DNA of 64,000 nt from Babylonia areolata (lineage: Eukaryota; Mollusca; Gastropoda; Neogastropoda; Buccinidae), in contig NC_134879.1 in the NCBI RefSeq assembly GCF_041734735.1, positions 10,481,810-10,545,809 of the forward strand. Direction: 5' to 3'. Shown here one piece after another: positions 1 through 11,187 of the stretch (positions are counted from its first letter, which is position 1; every line of letters begins with the position of its first letter). Both the position numbers and the translations under genes were made by a program. The notes under the pieces are model-generated. The model did no database searches. It was not told where the DNA came from and worked only from the letters and a program-made list of their open reading frames with translations.

Positions 1-578
1 TTCTTCGATCCAGTCCCATTGTGATGTGAACAGTCGGAACTTGTGACCCGATGCACTGCGAAACTCAAGTCCATCACCAGGGTGCATTCCACTGGCTGTG
101 AGCATGTACCCGATACATCAGTACGAAAAAAACACTGTGTCCTTACGAAGTTGCCAGAGAACGGGAATGATGTGAAACAGCACATTGTGCCGCAATGCTC
201 CGGACACAGGAGACAGGACTGGAGACCCACAGAGATAGATCTGTTCCACAGTGGAGACAGAATTGCTGCTTTCCACTCTCGTTAAAGCAAAGACACCCTG
301 AGCTGGGTTGCTTAAGTGATCTTAGCAGCGCGAAGTTTGCTTTGCGTCAAGAATTTTCCCGTGTCACCGCTATACTACAGGCTGAGGAAAATTGGTGAAA
401 CAAAGCAACCTTAGCGCTGTTCAAGTCGCTTGTGCAATCCATCCCTGATCTGAGGAATAGCAAGCAGTCAGCAACTTGCACACAACTTCCCTTGACGTCT
501 CCGCAATGCCTCATGTGGGTGATCTTTTTCTTAAAATAATTTTCTGGCTGTCTCCGCTGCGGATAATTATGCGGACAT

Positions 579-581
<3 letters not shown>
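1..581. other. Intergenic sequence, no gene seen
   Basis: No open frame here has coding character. Around 328-410 there is an imperfect inverted repeat: a stretch reading roughly gctttgcgtcaagaattttcc faces ggaaaattggtgaaacaaagc, which could fold as a hairpin. It is probably part of an old interspersed repeat; the family was not recognised. Confidence 0.4.

Positions 582-630
<49 letters not shown>
582..630. repeat. (TG)n microsatellite
   Basis: An uninterrupted TG dinucleotide run of about 49 bases. Alternating purine-pyrimidine tracts of this kind can adopt Z-DNA. Apparent His-Thr reading frames across it are repeat artefacts. Confidence 0.95.
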
Positions 631-631
<1 letters not shown>

Positions 632-639
632 ATACCTGA

Positions 640-2492
640 TGGTCAAAGAAACTAGAATTTGGGCATACTGGCACAGCATATATACGACCTGATGGACTAT
701 AATATTGTTTGGCACCTGGCCAACACAAGTTTGCTTTTTGTGTGTGTGTTTATTTTCCTTTGTTGATTGTCGCCTGGCAGACTGCGGAGGCCCTATGCAG
801 GCTGGCAGACAGACGCTTGCTAGTAGTTTTATGATGGAGACTGTGAGTGATGCAGGCACCGCACAGAGTGTTCCAATGCTAGTCAGCTGGTGGGAGACAT
901 CCTTTGTGTCTCCTTCTATGTGCTTGTCTTTGTCTGTCTGTCCGTCTGACTATCAGTCTCTCTCTCTCTCTCCGTTTTTTGTTTTTTTTTTAGTTGTTTT
1001 TGGTGGAGGCTGAATCTCAGACATGCCGCCGTGATTGCCCAACAGACGTGTTGCTTTTTTTGTCTCCTGTGCTGCAGTTCACAGCGTGGCCTCCACTGGG
1101 TTCACAGTCCCGGCCTGACGTTCCACATCATTGTCAAAAAACTGATCACGCTACAAAACAAATCGTTGCATTTTGGTTGGTTTGTTTTGGGCTCTTTAAT
1201 ATTGTGGGTTCCAAGTTGGCCAGACTGGGTCTAGAACGTGATTGTGAAAACCGATACCACTTTACAACGTTTTTACTACTCTTTCTGTCTGTCTGTCTGT
1301 CTGTCTCTCACTCCCCCTATGTCTTTCTCTCTCTCATAGTTTTTGCTTCTCTGTCTGTCTGTCTCTTCCCCCCTCTCTCCGTCTCTGTGTGTGTCTCTCT
1401 CTCAGTGTCTCTCTCTACCCTCTCTCCTCTGACTCTCCCTCCCTCTCTCTCTCTCTCTGTGTTAGTTTTCCAAGTTGCCAGGAGAGCATTCACCGTATCC
1501 AAAGCAGGCAAGACAACACCACTTTATTTTCTTTTCTTTTTTTTCTTTTTTTATATACAAAACTGTGACTCATGGAGAGGCGAAAATGTGTATGCCCGAT
1601 TGATGTTGATATAGACAGTGATCTATGTGATGGTTAGCGAGGGAGTGAAATGTATGCATTAGGGGGTTGACTGTCATGGGAGAGATTACATTATTGGCTG
1701 ACCATACCGGGATTGTTTTCTGCTTGCGCACACGCCCGGGCGTGCGAGCGCGCGCCCGTGTGTGTGTGTCTTTCTGTGTATGTCTGTTTGTCTGAGTACG
1801 TGGTAACCTGCAGATGTGTGAGCAATTCTGGTTGATGGTGATAGTGATACTGTTACAAAACAAAAACACTGTAATAAGTATTACCTGACCACAGGTAAAA
1901 TGAATGGGTGGGGGAGTGGTGTTGTGAGATTTATTTTATTACGCATAAATAAAACAATCATTTTGAATCATTCGTCATGGTTACTGTCCACATGATGAAA
2001 TCACTTTGTTTGGGGGTGGGGAAGGCGATAGAGGGAGGGGTGTTATGTATTCTTTTATTACGTGTAGATTGTAAACGTGTTTGTTTTTTTTTGTTTTTTT
2101 TTTCTTCCTCTTTATTCAGCTTACTGGTTAGTGTAAAGCCAGCCTGAGTCCAACATCTTGATCTGACGCATCATATAAAAATCAAAAGTGATTTCGATTT
2201 TAGATTGTCTTCTGTTTTTATTGTTTTAATACTTTTGTTCATTTCCAGGTTCCGCAAGAACCGGATGCACCTTACCAAGGCACACAATCAACACTATTAA
2301 AAGCAACAACCAAACAAATGTGTGGCTGATGGGGCGTAGCGAGTGATTAATAATAATGTTGATCGTGTCACTGAGTGCAGGGTGGCGACACTTACAGTGT
2401 GCACGTGAAACATTAGCGGGAAGATGCCACCGTGGTGAAGATTACGTCGTTTAGCTGATCACGTATATTTTGTACGCGCGCGCGCGCCTGAG

Positions 2493-2528
<36 letters not shown>

Positions 2529-3059
2529 GAAGAGAAAATCTCATCAAGAAGACCAGTTCTGATAGCAAGTGTGTGGTATGTCTTGCAAATAAGACAGTGT
2601 GCGCGGCAAGGGTTGGAGATTGTTGCAGGTAAAGGTTTGAACAAAATAACTGTAAGACCATTACCTGAACACCTTTGATGCATTAAATCTATTCAATCGT
2701 CCATCATTTTAATGGTCCTTGTATTCCATAGTAATACTGAACTGAAAGATGGTTAATGGGGAAGGTGAGTGTTGTTAGGAGAACTACTCTTTCGTATAAT
2801 GTGTTAGCATCATTTTGTTGTTGTTGTTTTCGTTTAAACCAAATAGCATTGTCAGCAAATGATTGCTATGTGAAATTTTGAAACCCTTTGGAATGCAGAA
2901 CAAGGAGAACTTTAGGAAGAGCCAAGAAAATCATTTGAGTATAGTGTAAAGTGAATTGATTCTGGAAAAGCAAGTTTGAAAACAAACAAAAAACACGATG
3001 ATAAAGCACAAGAAGGGGAGGGGTCAGAAAAACTGGAAAATAAAGCACCCAGATTTACT
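640..3059. other. Low-complexity intergenic sequence
   Basis: The stretch is rich in pyrimidine tracts on the plus strand (about 900-980 and 1280-1470, CTGT/CTCT repeats), with a short alternating GCGC block next to (TG)n at 1738-1772 and again at 2475-2525. No exon, RNA gene or recognisable transposon was seen. Confidence 0.5.
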
Positions 3060-3070
3060 TCAAAGAAAAC

Positions 3071-3437
3071 ATCATCTTCTTCTTCTGCGTTCACTCGTAT
3101 GCACACGAGTGGGCTTTTACGTGTATGACCGTTTTTACCCCGCCATGTAGGCAGCCATACTCCGTTTTCGGGAGTGTGCATGCTGGGTATGTTCTTGTTT
3201 CCATAACCCACCGAACGCTGACATGGATTACAGGATCTTTAACGTGCGTATTTGATCTTCTGCTTGCATATACACACGAAGGGGGTTCAGGCACTAGCAG
3301 GTCTGCTGATATGTTGACCCGGGAGATTGTAAAAATATCCACCCTTTATCCACCAGGCGCCGTCACCGTGATTCGAACCCGGGACCCTCAGATTGACAGT
3401 CCAACGCTTTAACCACTCGGCTATTATTGCGCCCGTC
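3071..3437 (-). mobile_element. SINE family S2, full-length copy with target-site duplication
   Basis: A tRNA-derived retroposon on the minus strand. Its head (right end) has an A box (tagccgagtggttaaagcg) and a B box (ggttcgaatc) like a tRNA gene, followed by a non-tRNA body and a (GAA)n tail at the left end. An exact 11-base duplication, tcaaagaaaac, flanks it at 3060-3070 and 3438-3448, as expected for LINE-driven insertion. Related copies lie at 3815-3947 and 39336-39845. Confidence 0.85.
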
Positions 3438-3642
3438 TCAAAGAAAACCAATGCTTGCCGTACGGAAAACAAGAGTGCATATACGCTTTGACACCTTCAT
3501 GCAATGAAGGTTGAGTCAAGTTTCCCGGATATTGTGTAGATAGCTAACTCTTTGTATCGATAGCTGCTGACTGTTACAGCTTTGTTGAAGTTATGAATGT
3601 GTCTTGTCTTTTGTGATTCAAACATGATCAGTCCTCCCTGCC

Positions 3643-3680
3643 CCCCCCCCCCCCCCACCCCCCACCCCCACCCCCTCCCC

Positions 3681-3748
<68 letters not shown>
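3643..3748. repeat. Poly-C tract followed by (CA)n
   Basis: A C-rich block of about 40 bases runs straight into about 64 bases of CA repeat. The C block is G-rich on the minus strand and could form a quadruplex. Reading frames across it are artefacts. Confidence 0.9.
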
Positions 3749-3750
<2 letters not shown>

Positions 3751-3814
3751 CCCGTCCCGCCCAGTCACCTTGGTGTGTATGACCCAGGTCCATGGCCGAT
3801 TTACGAGCCTCATT

Positions 3815-3947
3815 TCTTCTTCTCCTTCTTCTTCTTTGTCCGTGAGCTGCAACTTCCACGTTTACTCGTATGTACACGAGTGGGATTTTACGTGTACGAC
3901 CGTTTTTACCCCGCCACGTAGGCAGCCATACTCCGTTTTCGGGCGTT
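3815..3947 (-). mobile_element. SINE family S2, 5'-truncated copy
   Basis: The sequence from the CTT-rich tail through the cgtttactcgtatgtacacg and ccgtttttaccccgccacgt motifs matches the 3' third of the copy at 3071-3437 in the same orientation. The tRNA head is missing, which is the usual result of incomplete reverse transcription. Confidence 0.75.
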
Positions 3948-4121
3948 TGAGCCTAATTTGATTAAAGTTGTTGTGACTAAGTATTTGGCACTCATTAGAC
4001 GAATGTGGAATAGACTTTAGAAAACAATAATTTTGACAGAGAGTTGGAAAAATAAATAAAGCTGCCCATTCCAGCAACAAATCGAGTTTAGCCAGTCATG
4101 AGTCAAAGTCCTGTGCAACAG

Positions 4122-5009
4122 CCTCAAACTACCCCCCTCCCCTCCCCCCTGCTTTTACCCAGGGACCATTATGGGCTAGCTTTGAATGACCTCTGTGATC
4201 ATTTGTGGCAAGTCCAGATGGACCCAGTTGGAAATCACTCCCCACTGACTTCATCAAGCTGTTGAATAGGGAAAGGGGGTCATTCTGGGTTGGCCTTCAT
4301 TGGCCTCTTCTGCCCTCTGTATTATAACCTAACGGAAGCGAACGTGGCGGGGGGGGGGGGTGTCTTCTTTGAAAGTTTGTATTGATTCCAATAGGGCCAA
4401 ATACCAAGCCAGCCCAGAATTACCCATATATTGTATTTATTTGTATTTATATTTCTTTTTATCACTACAGATTTCTCTGTGTGAAATTCGGGCTCCTCTC
4501 CCCAGGGAGAGCGCGTCGCTATACTACAGCGCCACCTTTTTTTTTTCTTTTTTTCCTGCGTGCAGTTTTATTTCTTTTTCCTATCGAAGTGGAGTTTTCT
4601 ACAGAATTTTGACAGGAACAACCCTTTTGTTACCGTGGTTTCTTTTACATGCACTAAGTGCATGCTGCACACGGGACCTCGGTTTATCGTCTCATCCGAA
4701 TGACTAGCGTCCAGACCACCACTCAAGGTCTAGCGGAGGGGGGAGAAAATATCGGCGGCTGAGCCGTGATTCGAACCAGCGCGCCCAGATTCTCTCGCTT
4801 CCTAGGCGGACGCGTTACCTCTAGGCCATCACTCCACGAGATGAAGGGGGTAAAATCCACCTGGGGTGGCGGGGGGTGAGGGAGTCATTTCTGATGAATT
4901 GTGAATTAAAGTTTATCCCCGGGAATCATTCCAGGCCAGTCTTCATAAACACCGGGTTAGACCTGGGCAAGCCAGATATGACCCCGGGATAAAAAAAAAA
5001 AAAAAAAAA
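4122..5009. repeat. Interspersed repeat R1, copy 1, split by a SINE
   Basis: 4122-4427 and 4838-5009 match, by eye, the sequence at 16440-16668 plus 19775-20005. Shared phrases are the 'gggaccattatgggctagc' type motif, 'catcaagctgttgaa', 'gggtcattctggg' and 'tcttctttga'. The SINE at 4428-4837 lies inside this copy. It ends in a 19-base poly-A (about 4991-5009), which suggests R1 may be a retroposon. No coding potential; family name not recognised. Confidence 0.55.
4428..4837 (-). mobile_element. SINE family S1 (tRNA-headed, about 400 bases), copy a
   Basis: The head at the right end reads, on the minus strand, gtggagtgatggcctagagg and carries a tRNA-like B box (ggttcgaatcac). A conserved central region follows (gatgagacgataaaccgagg), then a T-rich segment and a (TTTGTA)-like tail at the left. 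Three other copies occur at 7068, 42685 and 55794. The composite layout of tRNA head plus long conserved body is typical of mollusc SINEs. Confidence 0.85.
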
Positions 5010-5245
5010 CTGTACGAAAAGGCTGCTTCACGGGAACTCTCAAATTCTGTATTATCTGCCATGACAGCCTCCGTTGTGACGATAGCCAACAACTGGCCAC
5101 TGCAACGTCATTCATCCTGATTTAACTGCGCTGACGTGTTGATGAAATGAATTGATAATTTGTTTTATTATTATGATTTGCTTGATCTTGAATATGGGTG
5201 TGTGTCTTTTAGATGAGATGAATAGTGCAATAATGAGAAAACAGA

Positions 5246-5246
<1 letters not shown>

Positions 5247-5297
<51 letters not shown>
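5247..5297. repeat. (GA)n microsatellite
   Basis: A pure GA run of about 50 bases, purine-only on the plus strand and so capable of forming triplex (H) DNA. Confidence 0.95.
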
Positions 5298-5300
<3 letters not shown>

Positions 5301-5459
5301 TAGCTGTTGAAACAGGACAATGGGCACACGTAGTACAACACACATGCTGATACTGTAGCGTACATCAGTAGAACTAAAATGACGCGAAGGAATAGATCAT
5401 TCAATTTGTTTTATTTGAAACAAAAATCTGTATTTCTTACAAAGTATTTCGATTTGTTT

Positions 5460-5956
5460 GTGCCTCCCTCCCTTGCCCCCCCCCTCCCCCCTCTCTCTCT
5501 CTCTCTCTATTACCCCCATCCCCACCCCTTTCTCTGTTTCTCTGCCCCTCCCTCACCATCACTCTCTCCCCTCCTGACACCACCCCTACCTGTCTTTGTT
5601 TCTCTTCTCCTCCCATCTCTCTCTCTGTACCTACACCTTCTACACCTTACCACCACCACCACCACCCCCGACAACACTTTTGTCTCTCTTTCTGTGTCTC
5701 TCTACCCCCCCCCCCTCCCACAACCCCCCCCCCCCCCCCCCCGCCCCACCCCCTCATCCTCTCTATCCCACTTTCTCTCCCGCTGGCTCGCTCGCTCTCT
5801 CTTCCCATCCTTTCTTCCCTCCTCTAGTTCGTTCCATTTTGTTAGAAGGGCGAGCTTATTTATTTGTCTGTTACTTCTCTGCCCCCCATCCTGCCCAACT
5901 CTCTGTGTGTCTGTCTCTCCCTGTCTGTCGCTCCCTGTCTGTCTGCCTCTTGGTCC
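5460..5956. repeat. Long pyrimidine tract
   Basis: Almost 500 bases of C/T-rich sequence with CTCT, poly-C and CTGT runs. The segment about 5878-5948 is repeated nearly exactly at about 6276-6346, so the flanks of the SINE at 5969 carry a local direct duplication. The long Pro/Ser/Leu reading frames here reflect composition only. Confidence 0.8.
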
Positions 5957-5968
5957 TTATCTGGAGTT

Positions 5969-6096
5969 CTCAAGGCCTGACTAAGCGCTTTGGGTTTACG
6001 CTGCTGGTCAGGCATCCGCTTGGCAGATGTGGTGTAGCGTATATGGATTTGTCCGAACGCAGTGACGCCTCCTTGAGCTACTGATACTGATACTGA
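5969..6096 (+). mobile_element. SINE family S3, 128 bases, with target-site duplication
   Basis: A short retroposon that starts ctcaaggcctgactaagcgc and ends in tandem (ACTGAT). Exact 12-base duplications, ttatctggagtt, lie on both sides (5957-5968 and 6097-6108). The sequence fits a short SINE I recall as common in gastropod genomes. It landed inside the pyrimidine tract. Confidence 0.85.
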
Positions 6097-6224
6097 TTAT
6101 CTGGAGTTTTCTTTTTTTAATTCCGTTGGGACTTCTCCCCCTCCCCATCCTTCTGTCCTTCGCAAGTGACTGTCTTTGTATCAATACAGAGACCGAGTTA
6201 GGTGCTACAGTCTCTCTGCATGTC

Positions 6225-6348
6225 CGCCCGTTCCCCTCCCCTTTTCTTACTTTCTTTTCTCCTCTTGCGATCCTCCTTCTCTGTCCCCCATCCCGCCCAA
6301 CTCTCTGTGTGTCTGTCTCTCCCTGTCTGTTGCTCCCTGTCTGTCTGC

Positions 6349-6385
<37 letters not shown>

Positions 6386-6405
6386 AATCTCTCTCTCTTT
6401 TCTCA
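6225..6405. repeat. Pyrimidine tract (CTGT/CTCT)
   Basis: A continuation of the C/T-rich block after the S3 insertion, holding the second copy of the roughly 70-base repeat also present at about 5878-5948. Confidence 0.75.
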
Positions 6406-6818
6406 AATGTTTTTCCCATACCATCTGCTAAAGAATCAAAATGATTGCATTTCTGACGCATCGTGTATTTAGATGGTTGAGTGATTTTCAGTTATTGCTA
6501 GTTTGCTTGGTGATCAATTGAATGATATTTGCTTAATCAGTGCGGCTGTAATTGTATATTTTGACCATTTGAAATAGAGCTTGCATCCATCTCTGTGTTT
6601 TAAGGCTATACATGAGTCCAGCTGCTTTTTTTAGGATCTGGGCTGCATAATTGATTGTGTGGGAGATTGATCAGATGAGCAAGCTGTGTTGTTCTTAAAA
6701 CTGAGCAAATAAAGAGAAAAGAAAATGCGCGTGAGGAATTCTGTTTGTGCAAGGATATGTTTCTGTACTGCAAAAGTCTCTCTCGCTCGCTTGCTCTTAC
6801 TCTCGCTCTCTGTCTCTG

Positions 6819-6849
<31 letters not shown>

Positions 6850-7067
6850 GATGTGCGATTTGACCAATGCCTTCATGTTCAGTGACAAATGCCTACCATT
6901 CACATCTCCACGTGTGTAATCGTCATGATGCTGATGATAATGTTGATTTTAGTATGCTGTTAACAGCAGCAGTGATAATAAAAAAATTTTTTAAAAGAAG
7001 AATGCTGAATCGGGTTATTCTGTTGCGAATGATTTTGACGTCAGTTCTTTACACAGAGAAGCAATAT

Positions 7068-7472
7068 GTGGAGTGATGGCCTAGAGGTAACGCGTCCGCC
7101 TAGGAAACGAGAGAATCTGAGCGCGCTGGTTCGAATCACGGCTCAGCCGCCGATATTTTCTCCCCCTCCACTAGACCTTGAGTGGTGGTCTGGACGCTAG
7201 TCATTCGGATGAGACGATAAACCGAGGTCCCGTGTGCAGCATGCACTTAGCGCACGTAAAAGAACCCACGGCAACAAAAGGATTGTTCCTGGCAAAATTC
7301 TGTAGAAAAATCCACTTCGATAGGAAAAGCAAATAAAACCGCACGCAGGAAAAAATACAAAAAAAAAAAAAAGGGTGGCGCTGTAGTGTAGCGACGCGCT
7401 CTCCCTGGGGAGAGCAGCACGAATTTCACACAGAGAAATCTGTAGTGATAAAAAGAAATACAAATACAAATA
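7068..7472 (+). mobile_element. SINE family S1, copy b
   Basis: A plus-strand copy starting gtggagtgatggcctagagg with B box ggttcgaatcac, then the conserved body (gatgagacgataaaccgagg), an A-rich segment, the 'gcgctctccctggggagagc' hairpin and a (CAAATA)n tail. It is intact by eye over the full length and is a useful reference for the other three copies. Confidence 0.88.
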
Positions 7473-8197
7473 ACTGTCGCTTTCAGTTTGCAATATTTCT
7501 GCGTTTATCAATACAGGCGTGCAAACTTTCGTATGAGAAAGAGAGAGGAAGCAGGGGTTGGGGAGAGAGAGTAGGCAGGCTGGCAGGCAGGGATCAAACA
7601 TACAAGCGTGTGCATCACTGAAGATATGAAAGCGCTTTTTTTTTAGACACAGAGACATAGAGAAAGGGGGAGAGGAAAAACGAGTACATGCACATGCATT
7701 TCTGCATGCTCGCTGTTTGTGTTTGTATGTTTGTGAATGCGTGTGTACTTTTGAGTGAAAAAAAAAAGAAGATATGTTGAAAATTTGCTGGTCATGCATA
7801 CCTATGTACGTGTGCGGGTGTATTCGTTTTTGAGTTTGTCCGTGCACGCTGGTTCGTGTATGGTGAACTCGATATATGTATGTTTATGTATGTGTGACTC
7901 TTTATTGCAAACGCCATGACCTCCCTTCTTGAGAGGTATGAGCGTCAGTCTGTATTTGTAGTAGTAGAAGTAATGGTAGGAGGGGGAGGAGTACTATCAA
8001 GTTGTTTAAGGAAAAGAAACAAAACAACAGGAACAACAACAAAACCCAGCGCAGTCACACACACACCATCAAACACGCTTGCGGCGGGAAGAATGCGCGC
8101 ACACAGACAACATACCGACGTTCTCCAGGGAACGTTTCCTGCCAATTCAGCCGAACGCTTTGTCACGCAAGAAACCCAACAGGGCCAGCCTCCCCCC
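7473..8197. other. Intergenic, no gene seen
   Basis: No recognisable coding exon, RNA or transposon. Short TG/TATG-rich stretches near 7700-7900 only. Confidence 0.4.
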
Positions 8198-8912
8198 AAC
8201 AGACCTATCAGAGAACCACTGTCAGCACCACCACCACCCCCACATCCCCCCCCCCCACCAACAGACCTATCAGAGAACCACTGTCAGCACACACACCCCA
8301 CCCCCCACCCCCCCTCAACAGACCTATCAGAGAACCACTGTCAGCACACACACCCCACCCCCCACCCCCCCTCAACAGACCTATCAGAGAACCACTGTCA
8401 GCACCACCCCCCCTCAACAGACCTATCAGAGAACCACTGTCAGCACCACCACCACCCCTCAACAGACCTATCAGAGAACCACTGTCAGCACCACCACCCC
8501 CCTCAACAGACCTATCAGAGAACCACTGTCAGCCCCCCCCCCCCCACATCCCCCCCCCCCCCAACAGACCTATCAGAGAACCACTGTCAGCCCTCCCCCC
8601 CCCCCCACATCCCCTCCCCCCCTCAACAGACCTATCAGAGAACCACTGTCAGCCCCCCCCCCACATCCCCTCCCCCCCCAACAGACCTATCAGAGAACCA
8701 CTGTCAGCCCCCCCCCCCCATCCCCACCCAACAGACCTATCAGAGAACCACTGTCAGCACACACCCCATCCCCCCCCCCCCCCCCAAGAGAACCACTGTC
8801 AGCACCAACCCCTCCCCCCCCCCTCAACAGACCAATCAGAGAACCGCTGTCAGCACCCCAGCCCTCCCCCACACCCCCTCCAACAAACCTATCAGAGAAC
8901 CAGTGTCAGCCT
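8198..8912. repeat. Minisatellite with 30-base core and C-rich spacers, about 14 copies
   Basis: The core (caacagacctatcagagaac plus cactgtcagc) recurs about 14 times, separated by CA/CCC-rich spacers of roughly 14-35 bases. The last three copies carry substitutions (caatcagagaaccgc, tatcagagaaccagt). Because neither core nor spacers contain a stop, all three plus-strand frames stay open for hundreds of codons. I regard those frames as by-products. The spacers are G-rich on the minus strand. Confidence 0.9.
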
Positions 8913-9076
8913 TGCAGGGGCGTTGGCCGCAAAACGTGTCTAGCAGCAGAAAGAGCATCGCAGTCGATTTGTTCGCTCTGGCATTGCATCATGCCACCCT
9001 TAATAAGACGGGTGTTGCTGACGTCAGCGATTTTTCCGATCGAAGAGGAAAGAAAAAATATCGATGAAGGACGACA

Positions 9077-9122
9077 TGTATGTATGTATGTATGTATGTA
9101 TGTATGTATGTATGTATGTATG
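9077..9122. repeat. (GTAT)n microsatellite
   Basis: About eleven tandem copies of a GTAT tetranucleotide. Confidence 0.95.
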
Positions 9123-9984
9123 TCCTACCTGTGCTTACTCCAACTGTTCGTACAGTTTAATCAATCTCCGTTTGTGAAGTTCTGTGCACGATGACAATAT
9201 CAATAATGTGTCGGGTTTTTGCTTTGTTTTGTTTGTTTTTTATAGCAGTAGCAGTAGCCGCGCCTTTCATTTAAAAACAACACGATAGTCAAGGTTCGAT
9301 ACGGGAACGTTAACATGAATGCCACACAACAAATGAACAAACCAGCTTCATGAAGCAGCATGTGTACTTTGCAGGTCGCCCCCATCCGCAGTGACCGAGG
9401 AGGGGAGCGTCACCAAGCAATTTCTTGCAAGTTGAGAGTTCAATGAAATAATAATTATGTAGTACTTATCTGGCGCAAACTCGGTACTGGACTCTAAGTG
9501 GCTCTATAGTCGGCTATATGAAACAGTACATATGAAATATTTTCAATCAAAACATATTTATTGAATAAATATAAACAGTGGCACAAGACACACTTCCCGT
9601 CTCCGCAGTCAACACCTTCTACTGCCAAAGACCCCATGGACATGTATGATAAACATTATTTCCATGGTGTTTGCTACTGCTACTACCCACCCCAACAGAC
9701 ATCTCTCCATCGACGTCGCGTCATTGTGCAGACATACAAGCCACCGAGAACCTTGTTCGTGCCTTTTTTTTGTTAGCATGCACCAAAACACAGGCCCTCA
9801 ATTTAAAACCAATTAGCATCGCGTGCAAGCTCGCACGAAAACCTGCTGTTCACAAGTATTACACTCACCTCTCCCATCGACCAACCTGAACCCCTCCCAC
9901 TACCTCCTTACCCCTCCTCACCCCACCCCCACACACCCACCGCCCCCGTAAAAAAGGGACTTAAAAAAATTTTTGCTTTCCAAT

Positions 9985-9986
<2 letters not shown>
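9123..9986. other. Intergenic; probable SINE tail fragment at about 9455-9515
   Basis: No gene. The phrase gtagtacttatctggcgcaa followed by 'ggactctaagtggctctatag' resembles the tail region of the S2-type repeats seen at 39690-39845 and 53886-54118 ('cttatatagcgcctatcc...ctctaagcactt'). It is likely a decayed piece of that tail. Confidence 0.35.

Positions 9987-10066
<80 letters not shown>
9987..10066. repeat. (CA)n microsatellite
   Basis: About 80 bases of uninterrupted CA repeat, one of the longest in the window. Confidence 0.95.
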
Positions 10067-10067
<1 letters not shown>

Positions 10068-10703
10068 CGATCTGTGCATGAAACCATGTTTTAGTTTAAT
10101 TTCATATTACAACAGTCGTTCTTTTTTTGTTTCTTTTTATTATCGCAAGTTCAGTGAAATTGCGTCGCTCTTTCAGTTCCCCGTCATTTATCACGTGTAG
10201 TAAGGCTTCAGCGTTGGAGTGACGCGAATCTGCGTCACTACACGTGACTGGTGAGTTGTGCACGTGCGCCAAGTGCAGCTCGTGTTTCTCGAGGGTGCTT
10301 GCCTTTTGTCAAGTGAGTTTATGACGGAACAGCTAGCTGCATCGTAAACAATGATACTCGGACTTGGGCCAGGTTTCCTGCAGTGTGCTTATTTCTGATG
10401 CTTGTTTGTTCTGACACTGCATGGCAAGGTGGTGCTTGGAGTATCGTGCAGCTCCAGTTAAAAAAAAAAAAATAAAAAAAGAAAGAAAGAAAAAAAAAAG
10501 AATGTGAAATGTGGTGGGTTCTGAAGTGGAGGTAACGCTTTGCCCCCCACCCCCTCACCCCCCACCTCTCCCCCTGCTGTTTCAGGTGAGCGAATAAGTA
10601 AGTCAATGAAGTGAGGTACATTTCTTTTGGAAAATTTGGTGTTGAAAATTGAAACTCGTGCTTCTAGTTTTTTTGGTTGTTTTGTCTGCCTAACCCGGCA
10701 TAT

Positions 10704-11124
10704 GGTAATGTTCAACTTTAGAATACTAAACTCAGGGGGGCTGTTTAGACGAAAAACAAAGGGTGTGTTAGGCTCACCTCGATACGCTAAGTTGAATGGA
10801 ACCCTCAGCTAAGCTGTACGACCACTACTTTCCCATGAAACTGCGACAATTTTATACACAGTAAGGTAGTCTTCAACTTCAGAATAAAACACAGAGATTG
10901 ATGACGCGACCACCCGCGTGATCAGCAGTCAAAATGGCTTGCAGGTAGTTGCTCTGGCTGTGATCGGCTGAGCTTACTGTGTATAAAATTGTCGCAGTAG
11001 TAGTAGTCGTACAGCTTAGCTGAGGGTTCCATTCAACTTAGCGCATCGAGGTGAGCCTAAGACACCCTTTGTTTTTCGTCTAAACAGCCCCCCTGAGTTT
11101 AGTATTCTAAAGTTGAACATTACC
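10704..11124. mobile_element. Foldback MITE with ~150-base terminal inverted repeats, MULE-like
   Basis: 10704 to about 10865 and about 10976 to 11124 are inverted copies of each other. Both ends start GGTAATGTTCAACTTTAGAA reading inward. The left arm has an extra 10-11 bases near 10830. The flanks carry a perfect 9-base duplication, ccggcatat, at 10695-10703 and 11125-11133. Long inverted repeats with a 9-base target duplication fit the Mutator-like (MULE) superfamily; the assignment is inference, since no transposase is present. The central 110 bases are unique and non-coding. Confidence 0.85.
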
Positions 11125-11133
11125 CCGGCATAT

Positions 11134-11145
11134 TTGTATGAATGA

Positions 11146-11187
<42 letters not shown>

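Noticed and set aside
5379-6084. Ser/Pro/Leu-rich ORFs of 162-201 residues
   Set aside because: They translate a pyrimidine tract and run into the S3 SINE.
7078-7150. tRNA gene
   Set aside because: A and B boxes are present, but they belong to the head of SINE S1. The same is true at 3365-3437 and 39340-39412 for SINE S2. None shows a complete cloverleaf with an acceptor stem.
7916-9194. Proline/threonine-rich proteins of 313-383 residues
   Set aside because: All three plus frames are open across the same C-rich minisatellite, which shows composition rather than coding selection.
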